From assembly GCF_001515305.1 (NCBI RefSeq), contig NZ_LNQV01000031.1, positions 1 to 52,096 of the forward strand: a stretch of 52,096 bases of DNA, in the 5' to 3' direction. This DNA comes from Aquitalea pelogenes. GTDB taxonomy: Bacteria > Pseudomonadota > Gammaproteobacteria > Burkholderiales > Chromobacteriaceae. This document shows, one piece after another, positions 28,502-42,578 of this stretch (position 1 is its first letter; every line of letters begins with the position of its first letter). The position numbers and the translations under genes were made by a program. The notes below the pieces were generated by a model, which worked only from the letters and a program-made list of their open reading frames with translations, was not told the origin of the DNA and made no database searches.

Positions 28502-28657
28502 GCTGGATTCCTCGGTGTGGTTTCAACAGCAGCCATTATTGCCAAAGCGCCTGCGGCAATGAAGTCGGGCTGGCGGGAAGCAGTTTATGTTTTTTTTTGA
28601 AAATGAAACCGCTTTCCCGGCGATTACCACGGCCATGCCATACACGCTGGGCGGACT

Positions 28658-33271
<4,614 letters not shown>

Positions 33272-33303
33272 TCCACCCGTAGTATGTTGCCATCGTCGTT
33301 TCC

Positions 33304-33332
33304 ACAGCCCCGCCTGGCGGGGCTGTTGCTTT
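33304..33332 (+). terminator. Rho-independent terminator after adenine deaminase
   Basis: The hairpin ACAGCCCCGCC / GGCGGGGCTGT with a tiny loop is followed by a short T-rich stretch (TGCTTTAT). It lies 33 bases past the stop and between convergent genes. Confidence 0.75.
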
Positions 33333-33353
33333 ATCAGGCTGGTGGCTTGGGTT

Positions 33354-34391
33354 TCAGGCCAGTCCGGCGGCCAGTTCCCGTGTCAGCTGTGCTGCCGGAA
33401 TGGCACGGCAGCCACTGGCATTCTGCCCGCACCACAGCGGGGTGAAGTCGTCCCGTCCCAGTGCTTCGGCCGCCGCACGCAAGGGGGCGATGGCTGCCGT
33501 AGCCAGCGGGAAGGCCGGCACACCGGCAGGGCGCGCTCCCAGCTCCTGCATTACCCGGCCCACAATGCCGCGTGCCGGCCTGCCGGTAAACAAGGTGGTC
33601 AGCGCCGTGTGTTCGCGGCGTGTGCTGGCCAGTGCCGCACGGTGCAAGGGCGTGGTGTCGGCTTCATCACACAGCAGATAGGCCGTTCCCACCTGTACGC
33701 CGGCAGCGCCCAGGCGCATGGCGGCGGCTACGCCATTGGCATCGGCAATGCCACCGGCGGCAATCACCGGCACCTCCACCGCGGCGACAATCTGTGGCAA
33801 CAGGGCAAGGCTGCCAAGCTGACTGTCCAGATCCATGTCGAGGAACATGCCGCGATGCCCGCCGGCTTCCAGTCCCTGGGCGATGATGGCATCGGCACCA
33901 TTGGCTGCCAGCCAGCGTGCTTCGGCCACCGTGGTGGCAGAGGACAGTACCTTGCAGCCTGCGGCCTTGACCTGCGCCAGCAAGGGCGCGGCTGGCAGGC
34001 CAAAGTGAAAGCTCACCACCGCCGGGCGATAGCGGCTGACAATGTCGGCCATTTCCTGATTGAAAGGGGTGCGGCCCGCGCCGCTGCCGGAAGGGGGTGT
34101 GATGCCCATTTCCTGATAGTAGGGCGCCAGCACCGTATGCCAGTCGGCCTGTTGCTGCCGGTCTTCGGCGGGCGGCTGATGGCAGAAGAAGTTGAGGTTG
34201 TAAGGCTGCCCGCCCAGCGTACGCATGGCTTCCAGCTCCTGCTGCAAGGTACTGGCCGAGAGCATGGCGGCAGGCAGCGAGCCCAGGGCTCCGGCCTGGC
34301 AAACGGCCATGGCCAGGCGGCTGCCCTGTACGCCGGCCATCGGCGCCTGAATGAGAGAGTGGGAAATGTTCAGCCATTGCGCCAGTTGCAT
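33354..34391 (-). CDS. Nitronate monooxygenase (2-nitropropane dioxygenase family)
   Basis: A 345-aa FMN-dependent TIM-barrel enzyme. IQAPMAGVQG at the N-terminus, VVSFHFGLP, AQGLEAGGHRGMF and VIAAGGIADANGVAAAM with LGAAGVQVGTAYL are class I nitronate monooxygenase motifs. It oxidises toxic alkyl nitronates to carbonyl compounds and nitrite. It is divergent from the large GGDEF-EAL gene across about 220 bp. Confidence 0.92.
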   Translation of the reverse strand: MQLAQWLNISHSLIQAPMAGVQGSRLAMAVCQAGALGSLPAAMLSASTLQQELEAMRTLGGQPYNLNFFCHQPPAEDRQQQADWHTVLAPYYQEMGITPPSGSGAGRTPFNQEMADIVSRYRPAVVSFHFGLPAAPLLAQVKAAGCKVLSSATTVAEARWLAANGADAIIAQGLEAGGHRGMFLDMDLDSQLGSLALLPQIVAAVEVPVIAAGGIADANGVAAAMRLGAAGVQVGTAYLLCDEADTTPLHRAALASTRREHTALTTLFTGRPARGIVGRVMQELGARPAGVPAFPLATAAIAPLRAAAEALGRDDFTPLWCGQNASGCRAIPAAQLTRELAAGLA

Positions 34392-34613
34392 GTGTGGTCC
34401 CCGTCCGGTGAAAGCCGTCAGCTTAAGCGCTTTGGCTGGTGTCCTGGTGTGGTGCTGCGCGATGTGTAGCGCGGCTGCTACCGCTCGCGGATTTCTGCGG
34501 TTTCTGTCTGGAATTGCCCTGTCATTCTGGCTGATTTACGCCATAATCCAGACAAAATGCCCGCCCATATTGCCTTCAGGGCCATACAGAAGATAACAAA
34601 GGGCTGACCTGCC

Positions 34614-37600
34614 ATGCTGACTGTCAAGAGCAAGCTGCTGCTGCTCTCTCGCTATTTCTGGTTGATCCTGCTGGTATTCCTGGCTTTTGTGGCCAGCTTT
34701 GTGCTGTATGTGCGGGCAGAAAAGGCCATCGACCACGCCAATGATCTGCGCGAAACATCCATCCTGCTGGCCAGTGAGTTACGCCAGTCTTCGGACGACC
34801 TCACCCGCATGGTGCGCAGCTATGTGGTGACCGGTAATGTGCTGTATCAGCAGCATTATCGGGAAATCCTCGCCATTCGCGATGGCAAGGTGCCACGTCC
34901 GGTGGATTACCAGAACATCTACTGGGATCTGGTTTTGGGTGATGACCGTCGCCCGCAAACGGCAGTTGCCACGCCTTCCTTGCTGCAGCGCATGCAGGAG
35001 GCCGGTTTTACCCCTGCCGAGCTGGCTCTCCTGGCCAGGGCGAAGGCCAATTCCGATGCGCTGACCAGCACCGAATGGGCAGCGATGAAACTGGTGGCAG
35101 ACAATCCGCCGCTGGATTCGCCACCACGCCTGCACGCCATCCGCATGCTGCATGATGAAGCCTATCACCGCGCCAAGGCCAGCATCATGGAGCCGATTGC
35201 GCGCTTCAACCAGCTTTCTTCGCAACGTACGGTACAGGCCATCCACGATGCCGAACGCTATGCCTGGCAGCTGCGCATTGTGTTCATCACCTTCGGCCTG
35301 CTGCTGTTGCCGCTGTTCTGGGCGCTGCGGCGCAATCTGCAGGGAATACTGGGAGCCAGTGTCGGGGAGTTGCATGCCAGCATTGCCCGCCTGGGGCGTG
35401 GGGATTTTTCGCACACCTTTGCGCCTGCCCCCGGGCAGGAGGACAGCGTGATGGGCTGGCTGGCCCAGACCCGTCTGAAACTCAGCCTGATGGCACAGGC
35501 GCAGCAAGCGGCTGATGCCCGCAACCAGCGGCTCACCGGTCTGTACAACGCCCTGAGTCAGTGCAATCAGGCCATTGTGCGCAGCCGTAGCGAGCGCGAG
35601 TTGTTCGAACAGATATGCCAGGCAGCGGTTGAACACGGTGGCATGAAGATGGTGTGGGTCGGCCTGCTGGACGAAACCGGGCAATACATCCGTCCCCTGT
35701 GTGCCTGGGGGCAGGGCACCGACTACCTGAGCGATTTGGTGTTGTCCACCGATCCGGCCAACCCGCACAGCCAGGGCCCCACCGGTCAGGCGGTACTGAG
35801 TGGTCAGGCACAATGGCTGGCCGACTTCATGCACAACCCGGCTACCGCCCCCTGGCATGCCCGTGCCGCCCGTTACGGCTGGGGTGCTTCCGCTGCCTTG
35901 CCCTTGCATTGCAAGGGGCGCGTGGTCGGCGCCTTGACGCTGTACAGTGCCGAGGCCAATGCCTTTGATGCCGATGCGCGCAAGCTGATAGAAGAAATGG
36001 TGATGGACCTGGACTACGCGCTGGACAGTTTCCAGCGCGAACAGCAACGCCAGCAGGCAGAAGCCGCCTTGCAGCAAAGCGAGCAGCGTTTGCGCACCAT
36101 TATTGAAACCGAGCCCGAATGCATCAAGGTACTGGACCGCGATGGCCGGGTGCTGGAAATCAACCGCGCCGGCATGGCCATGCTGCAGGCCGACAGCGTG
36201 GAGCAGGTACGCCACTATGGCGTGCTGCATTTTGTATTGCCGGACTATCACGCCGACTTCCAGCACTTGCACCAGCAAGTGATGAGTGGGCAAAGCGGCA
36301 CACTGGAATTTGAAATAACCGGCTTGCAGGGGCAGCGGCGCTGGCTGGAAACCCATGCTGCACCAATGCGGGACGAGCAGGGTGAAATCAGCATGCTGCT
36401 GGCCATCACCCGCGACATCACCCTGCGCAAGCAGAACGAGCAGCATATCCGTTATCTGGCGCACTACGATGTGCTGACCGGCCTGCCCAACCGGGTGAAG
36501 CTGGAAGAGGAAGCCGAGCGGATGCTGGCCGGCCTGAGTGCCAGCGACGATGTGCTGACCCTGATGTTCATGGACCTGGACCACTTCAAGGACATCAACG
36601 ATTCACTGGGCCACAGCGTGGGGGACGCCCTGCTGGTCCAGCTGGCGGCCAGGTTGCGTCAGGCCGCGCCGCAAAATGCCTTGCTGTCGCGTCTGGGTGG
36701 TGACGAATTCGTCCTGCTATTGCCTGGGATGACGGCCGATGCAGCGGGCGATCTGGCCGAAACCGTGCTGGGTGACGTTGCCCGCAGCTATCGGGTGGCA
36801 CCGTATGATCTGAATATCTCCGCCTCCATCGGCCTGGCCCTGTATCCGCAGGACGGGCAGGATCTGGAAACCCTGTCCCGCCGTGCCGATGCCGCCATGT
36901 ATCAGGCGAAAAAGGCCGGTCGCAGCTGCTACCGCTTTTACACTGCTGCCCTGCAGGCCAAAACCGCACGTCACCTGCAACTGGTCAATGCCTTGCGGGT
37001 GGCGCTGGAGCAGCAGCAGTTCACCATTCACTACCAGCCGCAGATTTCCATGACCGATGGCCAGCTGCTGGGGGCCGAGGCCCTGCTGCGCTGGCATCAT
37101 CCCGAGCTGGGCCATGTGTCGCCGGGCGAGTTCATCCCGGTAGCGGAAGACTGCGGCCTGATTCTGCCTCTGGGCGAATGGGTGTTGCGCCAGGCTGTGC
37201 GGCAGGCCCGCCAGTGGCGCGATCAGGGGTTGCAGCTGGGCATGGCGGTCAATCTGTCGGCGGTGCAGTTCCGCCAGCCGGACCTGCCTGTACTGGTGGC
37301 CCGCATCCTGCAGGAAGAGGGTTTGCCCGCCGATTGCCTGGAGCTGGAACTGACCGAAGGCGTGGCCATGTACGACCCACAGCAGGCGGTGGCGGTGATG
37401 AACGCCCTGCATGAAAAGGGCGTACGCATGTCGATAGACGATTTCGGCACGGGGTATTCTTCGCTCAACCTGCTCAAGCAGTTCCGCGTTTACAAGCTGA
37501 AAATCGACCAGACCTTTGTGCGGGATATCGTCACCGACTCGGAAGACCGGGCGATCGTGGCGGCCATCATCGACATGGCGGCCAATCTGGGCTTGCTGAC

Positions 37601-37856
37601 CATTGCCGAAGGGGTGGAAACCGCCGAGCAGTACGCCCTGCTGCGCGAACAGGGTTGTCAGGAGATGCAGGGCTATCTGTTCAGCCGGCCCTTGCCGGCT
37701 GCCGATTTCTTCGCGCTGGCCAGCCAGACGCCGCGGCCCTTGCTGACGTGTGAGTCAAGACCGCTAACTCACACCATGGCAAGCGGCTTGCACGGCTGCT
37801 CATGCTGCAGCCAGTGCTGTAGTGCAGTGGCGGGCAGGGCAGGGCTGAACAGGTAA
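34614..37856 (+). CDS. Membrane-bound GGDEF-EAL protein with GAF and PAS domains
   Basis: A 1080-aa protein: membrane helix (about 10-33), periplasmic sensor region (35-218), second helix (220-238), HAMP-like linker, GAF (about 310-460), PAS (480-600), GGDEF (605-770) with SRLGGDEFVLLL and no RxxD inhibitory site, and EAL (785-1030) with AEALLRWHHPE, ELTEG, DDFGTGYSSL and AEGVET. Both catalytic domains keep key residues. The last 30-35 residues (rich in Cys and Ser) are translated through the 3' end of the opposite gene and are unlike the family. A nearby TGA in another frame around 37750 suggests the true end may be about 100 bases earlier, with a lost base before it. Confidence 0.88.
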   Translation: MLTVKSKLLLLSRYFWLILLVFLAFVASFVLYVRAEKAIDHANDLRETSILLASELRQSSDDLTRMVRSYVVTGNVLYQQHYREILAIRDGKVPRPVDYQNIYWDLVLGDDRRPQTAVATPSLLQRMQEAGFTPAELALLARAKANSDALTSTEWAAMKLVADNPPLDSPPRLHAIRMLHDEAYHRAKASIMEPIARFNQLSSQRTVQAIHDAERYAWQLRIVFITFGLLLLPLFWALRRNLQGILGASVGELHASIARLGRGDFSHTFAPAPGQEDSVMGWLAQTRLKLSLMAQAQQAADARNQRLTGLYNALSQCNQAIVRSRSERELFEQICQAAVEHGGMKMVWVGLLDETGQYIRPLCAWGQGTDYLSDLVLSTDPANPHSQGPTGQAVLSGQAQWLADFMHNPATAPWHARAARYGWGASAALPLHCKGRVVGALTLYSAEANAFDADARKLIEEMVMDLDYALDSFQREQQRQQAEAALQQSEQRLRTIIETEPECIKVLDRDGRVLEINRAGMAMLQADSVEQVRHYGVLHFVLPDYHADFQHLHQQVMSGQSGTLEFEITGLQGQRRWLETHAAPMRDEQGEISMLLAITRDITLRKQNEQHIRYLAHYDVLTGLPNRVKLEEEAERMLAGLSASDDVLTLMFMDLDHFKDINDSLGHSVGDALLVQLAARLRQAAPQNALLSRLGGDEFVLLLPGMTADAAGDLAETVLGDVARSYRVAPYDLNISASIGLALYPQDGQDLETLSRRADAAMYQAKKAGRSCYRFYTAALQAKTARHLQLVNALRVALEQQQFTIHYQPQISMTDGQLLGAEALLRWHHPELGHVSPGEFIPVAEDCGLILPLGEWVLRQAVRQARQWRDQGLQLGMAVNLSAVQFRQPDLPVLVARILQEEGLPADCLELELTEGVAMYDPQQAVAVMNALHEKGVRMSIDDFGTGYSSLNLLKQFRVYKLKIDQTFVRDIVTDSEDRAIVAAIIDMAANLGLLTIAEGVETAEQYALLREQGCQEMQGYLFSRPLPAADFFALASQTPRPLLTCESRPLTHTMASGLHGCSCCSQCCSAVAGRAGLNR

Positions 37857-40800
37857 CCCTGCTGTGCCTGGCAACCCTGTTGCAACATGAAGTGGTACTG
37901 GCTGTCCTGTTCCACGCCCTCGGCAATCACGGTCAGTCCCAGGCTGTGCCCCAGTGCAATCACGGCCTTGCAGATGGCGGCATCGTTGGGGTTGTCCAGC
38001 ACGTCGCGCACAAAGCTGCGGTCGATCTTGATCTGATCCAGCGGCAGGGTTTTCAGATAGGACAATGACGAATACCCGGTGCCGAAGTCATCCAGCGCAA
38101 AGGTCACGCCCAGGGAACGCAGCTGGTTCATCTTGCTGGCTGCGTCATCCAGCTTCATCAGCAGCAGGCTTTCGGTGATTTCCAGCTTCAGCAAGGACGG
38201 GTTGGCGCCGGTGTTGCTGAGCAACTGGCTGACACGTTCGACAAAATCAGACTGGTGGAACTGGCGGGCACTCACATTGACGGCAATGCTCAGTGCAGAC
38301 AAATGCGGCTGCCCGGCCCATTGCGCCAGTTGCTGGCAGGCCTGCTGCAACACCCAGTGGTCAATGGCCAGAATCAGGTTGCTCTGTTCGGCCAGCGTGA
38401 TGAAGCTGCCGGGCAGCATCAGGCCGTGCTGCGGATTGTGCCAGCGCAGCAGCGCTTCCACGCTGCGGCAGGGCTGCTGGTGGTGGATCTGCGGCTGGAA
38501 GTAAAGCTCGAACTGGCCGTGTTCCAGTGCCTGATGCAGTTCGCTTCCAGCCGGGTGCGGTTGTTGATTTCCGCCTGCATCAAGGGGTCGAAGAAGCGCA
38601 GGGTATTGCGGCCGGCAGCCTTGGCCTGATACATCGCCAGGTCGGCTTCCTTCAGGATGTCCTCGCTACAGGCATGTTCGCGCGCAAACAAGGCAATCCC
38701 CAGACTGGAGCTGCTGCGGTAGGCATGACCATTCAGGCTATAGGGCTGGTGTAGGGAAAGCAGGATTTTGCGGCCCACGGTTTCCGCTTCGCGCAGCGCC
38801 TGTTCGCGCTCCTCGCCCAGGTTCTCCAGCATCACGATGAATTCATCCCCGCCCAGTCTGGCCACGGTATCGCCAATGCGCAGGCCCTCCAGCAGGCGGG
38901 CGGCCACCTGTTGCAGCAGGATGTCACCCATATCGTGGCCCATGGTGTCGTTCAGCGACTTGAAGTTATCCAGGTCCAGGAACAGCAGCGCACCATACTG
39001 CTGCTTGCGCCTTGCATTTTCCAGTGCGTGTTGCAGGCGCTCCAGCAGCAGGCGGCGGTTGGGCAGATGGGTGAGCGGGTCGTAAAAGGCCAGCGTCTGG
39101 ATCTTGTCTGCCGCCGCCTTGCGTTCGGTAATGTCCTGGAAGATGGCGACGAAATGGCTGGTGGCACCCTGTCCGTCCACCACCGCGGTGATGGTGAGCC
39201 ATTCCGGGTAGATGTCCCCGTTTTTGCGTGCATTCCAGATTTCACCCTGCCACACACCCTCTTCCTGCAGGGCTTGCCACAGTTGCTGGTAAAAAGCCGG
39301 AGGATGACGGTGCGAGCTGAGTACCGCCGGGGTTTTGCCCACCACGTCCTCGCTGCTGTAGCCGGTGATTTTGCAGAAGGAGGGGTTGACCCGCAGGATG
39401 ATGCCCTGGCTGTCGGTCACCATGATGCCTTCCTGGGTCTGGAAGCTGGTGGCGGCAATGCGCAGTTCATCTTCCATGGCCTTGTGCTGGGTGATGTCCA
39501 TCACAAAACCGTGCCATAGCACCACATCGCCTTCCGCCTCCGGCATCGCATCCACCAGCAGCCATTTGATGCTGCCATCCGGCATGCAGATGCGGTATTC
39601 AATGCGCCATTGTGTCAGCGTGCGGGCCGAATCCTGCAAGGCAGTCATGAAATGCGCGTAGTCGTCGGGGTGCACCATTTCACGAATCGGGTCGGCACAC
39701 TGGCGCACCGCTTCCGGACGGATGCCGTAGATGTCGTAAAACGCTTCACTGGCAAACGGGAAGCAACCGTGGCCATCGGCAAACAGCCGGTACTGGAACA
39801 CCACGCCGGGAATTTGCGACACGATCTTGCGCAGCAGGCGGTTGGCAGCGTGCTCGGCAGCCTGTTCTTCTTCGCGCTGTATCCGGCTTAGCAGGCTGTT
39901 GAACGATGTGGCCAGCAAGCCCACTTCATCCTGATGACAGACCGGCAAGGCCTGCTTGGGCAGTTCGCCATCGCCCATCCGGTTGAGCAGCCGGGTGGCT
40001 TCGGTCAGCGGCAGTAACTGGCGGCGCAGCCACCACCAACTGATGCCACCGGCCAGCAAGGTGAGGCACAAGGCCATGCCGAACAACTGCTGTTGCAAGG
40101 CGCGGATGGGGGCAAAGGCTTCTGCCGCCGGCAGGACCGACTGCATCAGCCAGCCGGTGGATTTGATTTTCACGCTGGAGGACAGCTCCAGCACGCCGTG
40201 AGAACTGACCGCAATGCCGGAACCCTCGTAGCCGTTGATATAGCGGTCATACACCGGGTTGATGCCCGGTGGCGGGCCGGACTTGAGCAGGCGCTCCTTG
40301 TCGGACGACATGATGTAGCGCCGGCTGGCCGGTGCGGTAATGAAGAAATTGCCGGTGGCACCATAGCGTGCGTCGCTGATGGCATCCAGGAAGTTGGGTT
40401 GTGCCAGATTGGTCACCCCCATGATCATGCCGATCATCTTGCCGTGGCTGTCCAGCATGGGTTCCAGCATCGAGACCACCGGCTGGCCGGTGAACTGGCC
40501 GTAAATCGGTTCGGTGATGTAATGACCGCCATGCTGCAAGGCCTGACGGAAAAAGGTGTTCTGCTGGTAGGTGCGGCCAAGTCGGCCCAGGTTTTCCGGA
40601 ATGCTGGCCTGTACCGTTCCCTTCATGTCCATCACCACGATGCCCCAGTTGAACATCATCAGCAAAATGGGGCGACGGTCCAGTTCAGGCTGGATGGCTG
40701 CGGTAGTGAGCGGCTTGTCCTTGAACTGAACGGTGAGGGAGCGCAGCGCCTGAATGCGCTCGTTGACCGAGCGGTCCACCTCGTGCGCGGCCAGCGAGAC

Positions 40801-40965
40801 GGCCGAAAGCTGCTGGGCCGAAATGGTATTTTCCATCTGCTGGCGCAGGGTGTGGCTGATCAGCAAGGTAGCCAGCCAGAGCGTCAGCACCAGTGCCAGC
40901 AACATGCCGAGGGTAAGGCGGGTACGCAGGGTACGCCTGCCATTCAGGGGAAAAGAAGGACTCAT
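37769..40965 (-). pseudogene. Membrane-bound GGDEF-EAL protein (Cache-like, HAMP, PAS-PAS), frameshifted near 38542
   Basis: It starts at the ATG 40965 (MSPSFPLNG...). Two helices (about 14-36 and 288-308) enclose a periplasmic dCache-like domain. HAMP, two PAS domains (about 370-500 and 505-620) and GGDEF (625-785, RLGGDEFIVML near 703, inhibitory RIGD) follow. At 38540-38545 the frame shifts. In the other frame the EAL domain continues (ELYFQPQIHHQQP, EALLRWHNP, DDFGTGYSSLSYL, AEGVEQ) to a TGA at 37769. Restoring one G (GCGAAC to GCGGAAC) gives one protein of about 1065 aa. Full conservation of the EAL part argues that the break is a sequence error. Confidence 0.85.
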
Positions 40966-41084
40966 GTTTCTGCGTGCAATCCACGATTCTTGCTGACTGT
41001 CAGCATAGCGGAGGCATCGTAGGCTGTGTGTCTTCTTGTCGGACAAAACCCGCCAAAGTCTGAGGCTGATCAAGATTATGACAA

Positions 41085-41117
41085 GCGGGCCGGGCCTGTA
41101 CCGCAGGCCAGGCCCGC
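41085..41117 (-). terminator. Hairpin downstream of the ammonium transporter gene
   Basis: Two 14-base arms with one mismatch (GCGGGCCGGGCCTG and CAGGCCAGGCCCGC) around a five-base loop, beginning 12 bases past the amt stop. There is no strong T tract, so termination is likely but not certain. Confidence 0.6.
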
Positions 41118-41128
41118 CCGGAGAGGAC

Positions 41129-42331
41129 TTACCAGGTGGTTTCGCGGTCCGGCGTGGCGCTGATCTGGTGGATGGTCAGGTCGGCACCGTTGAATTCTTC
41201 TTCTTCATCCAGGCGGATGCCTACGGTTTTGCGCAGCAGCGCATACACCACATAGCCACCGCCAAAACCAACGGCAATGCCTGCCACGGTACCCAGCAGC
41301 TGCGACAGCAGGCTGACGCCGCCCAGACCGCCCAGCGCGCTCTGGCCGAAAATTCCGGCGGCAATGCCACCCCAGGCACCACAGATGCCATGCAGCGGCC
41401 ATACCCCCAGCACGTCGTCAATCTTCCAGCGGTTCTGGGTCTGGGTGAACAGCCAGACAAACATGCCCCCGGCCACCAGCCCCACCACCAGCGCACCCAG
41501 CGGATGCATGATGTCCGAACCGGCACACACCGCCACCAGCCCGGCCAGCGGGCCGTTGTGAATGAAGCCCGGGTCGTTCTTGCCGGCCCACATGGCACTG
41601 AGCGTGCCGCCCACCATGGCCATCAGCGAGTTGATGGCCACCAGGCCGGAAATACCATCCAGACGTTGCGCGCTCATCACATTGAAGCCGAACCAGCCGA
41701 CAATCAGGATCCACGCGCCCAGCGCCAGAAACGGAATGGAAGAGGGCGGATGCGCGGAGATGCGGCCTTCCTTGCTGTAGCGGCCACGGCGCGCACCCAG
41801 ATTCAGCACGGCAGCCAGGCCAATCCAGCCACCTACCGCATGCACCACCACCGAACCGGCAAAGTCATGGAAGGGCTGGCCAAAGCTGTGGCTCAGCCAG
41901 TCTTGCACGCCGTAGTGGTTGTTCCAGGCAATGCCCTCGAAAAAGGGATACACCAGTCCCACCAGCAAAAAGGTGGCGGCCGACTGCGGGTGGAACTTGG
42001 CACGTTCGGCAATGCCGCCGGACACAATGGCCGGAATGGCAGCGGCAAAGGTCAGCAGGAAGAAGAACTTCACCAGCTCATAACCATGGTGATCGGCGAT
42101 ATGGCGGGCATCACCCAGGAAGTTGACTCCGTAGGCCACGGTGTAACCGACAAAGAAGTAGGCAATGGCGGAGACGGCAAAGTCGGTCAGAATCTTCACC
42201 AGGGCATTCACCTGGTTTTTCTTGCGCACGGTGCCCAGTTCCAGAAAGGCAAAACCGGCGTGCATGGCCAGAATCATGATGGCCCCGAGGAGCAGGAACA
42301 GTACGTCTGATGGCGCGTTGGCAGTTGGCAT
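41129..42331 (-). CDS. amt: Ammonium transporter (Amt family)
   Basis: A 400-aa membrane protein with about eleven helices. The family signature is seen in FAGSVVVHAVGGWIGLAA (pore His) and a second pore His in PLGALVVGLVAG; FAFLELGTVRKKNQVNAL near the N-terminus and WGGIAAGIFG are also typical. The ATG at 42331 is preferred over an upstream in-frame start that would fall in the promoter region. It transports ammonium for nitrogen assimilation. No glnK lies next to it, which is unusual for amtB but common for extra amt copies. A sigma-54/NtrC promoter precedes it. Confidence 0.94.
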   Translation of the reverse strand: MPTANAPSDVLFLLLGAIMILAMHAGFAFLELGTVRKKNQVNALVKILTDFAVSAIAYFFVGYTVAYGVNFLGDARHIADHHGYELVKFFFLLTFAAAIPAIVSGGIAERAKFHPQSAATFLLVGLVYPFFEGIAWNNHYGVQDWLSHSFGQPFHDFAGSVVVHAVGGWIGLAAVLNLGARRGRYSKEGRISAHPPSSIPFLALGAWILIVGWFGFNVMSAQRLDGISGLVAINSLMAMVGGTLSAMWAGKNDPGFIHNGPLAGLVAVCAGSDIMHPLGALVVGLVAGGMFVWLFTQTQNRWKIDDVLGVWPLHGICGAWGGIAAGIFGQSALGGLGGVSLLSQLLGTVAGIAVGFGGGYVVYALLRKTVGIRLDEEEEFNGADLTIHQISATPDRETTW

Positions 42332-42371
42332 GGCGAGTCCCGTTGTTATCGGCTGTTGTGGGACTGTGTAA

Positions 42372-42387
42372 AGCAAGGCGAATGCCA
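42372..42387 (-). promoter_or_regulatory. Sigma-54 (RpoN) promoter of amt
   Basis: On the minus strand this reads TGGCAT-TCGCC-TTGCT. The GG and GC are spaced as in the consensus TGGCAC-N5-TTGCA/T. It ends about 40 bases before the amt start codon, leaving room for a short leader. Confidence 0.8.
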
Positions 42388-42400
42388 GCTGGCGCCGGTT

Positions 42401-42417
42401 TGCACCAATTTGGTCAT
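42401..42417. promoter_or_regulatory. NtrC-binding-like site (proximal)
   Basis: TGCACC-AATTT-GGTCAT matches TGCACC-N5-GGTGCA at 10 of 12 fixed positions. It lies immediately upstream of the -24 element of the amt promoter. Confidence 0.6.
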
Positions 42418-42497
42418 GGCATGCACGAAAATGGCGGAAACCGGCGCTTTATTGGTGAATGACTGTCGGGATTATTTCGGCGCAAAAACAGTGCACG

Positions 42498-42514
42498 TGC
42501 ACCAAGTTGGTGTA
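42498..42514. promoter_or_regulatory. NtrC-binding-like site (distal enhancer)
   Basis: TGCACC-AAGTT-GGTGTA matches TGCACC-N5-GGTGCA at 11 of 12 fixed positions. It lies about 110 bases upstream of the -24 element, a normal distance for an NtrC enhancer acting by DNA looping. Confidence 0.7.
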
Positions 42515-42578
42515 TTTGTGCGTGTTTGTGCAACGCTTTGGTGCGTCATGCCCGGCGCGTCAGCCTGCGTGCACCGCG

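Noticed and set aside
28586-28600. T-rich run resembling a terminator tail
   Set aside because: No GC-rich hairpin precedes it on the plus strand; more likely part of the nfsB upstream region.
42481-42560. Additional GTGC/GCAC-rich motifs as further NtrC sites
   Set aside because: Only the two reported sites have both half-sites at the right spacing; the others are single half-sites.
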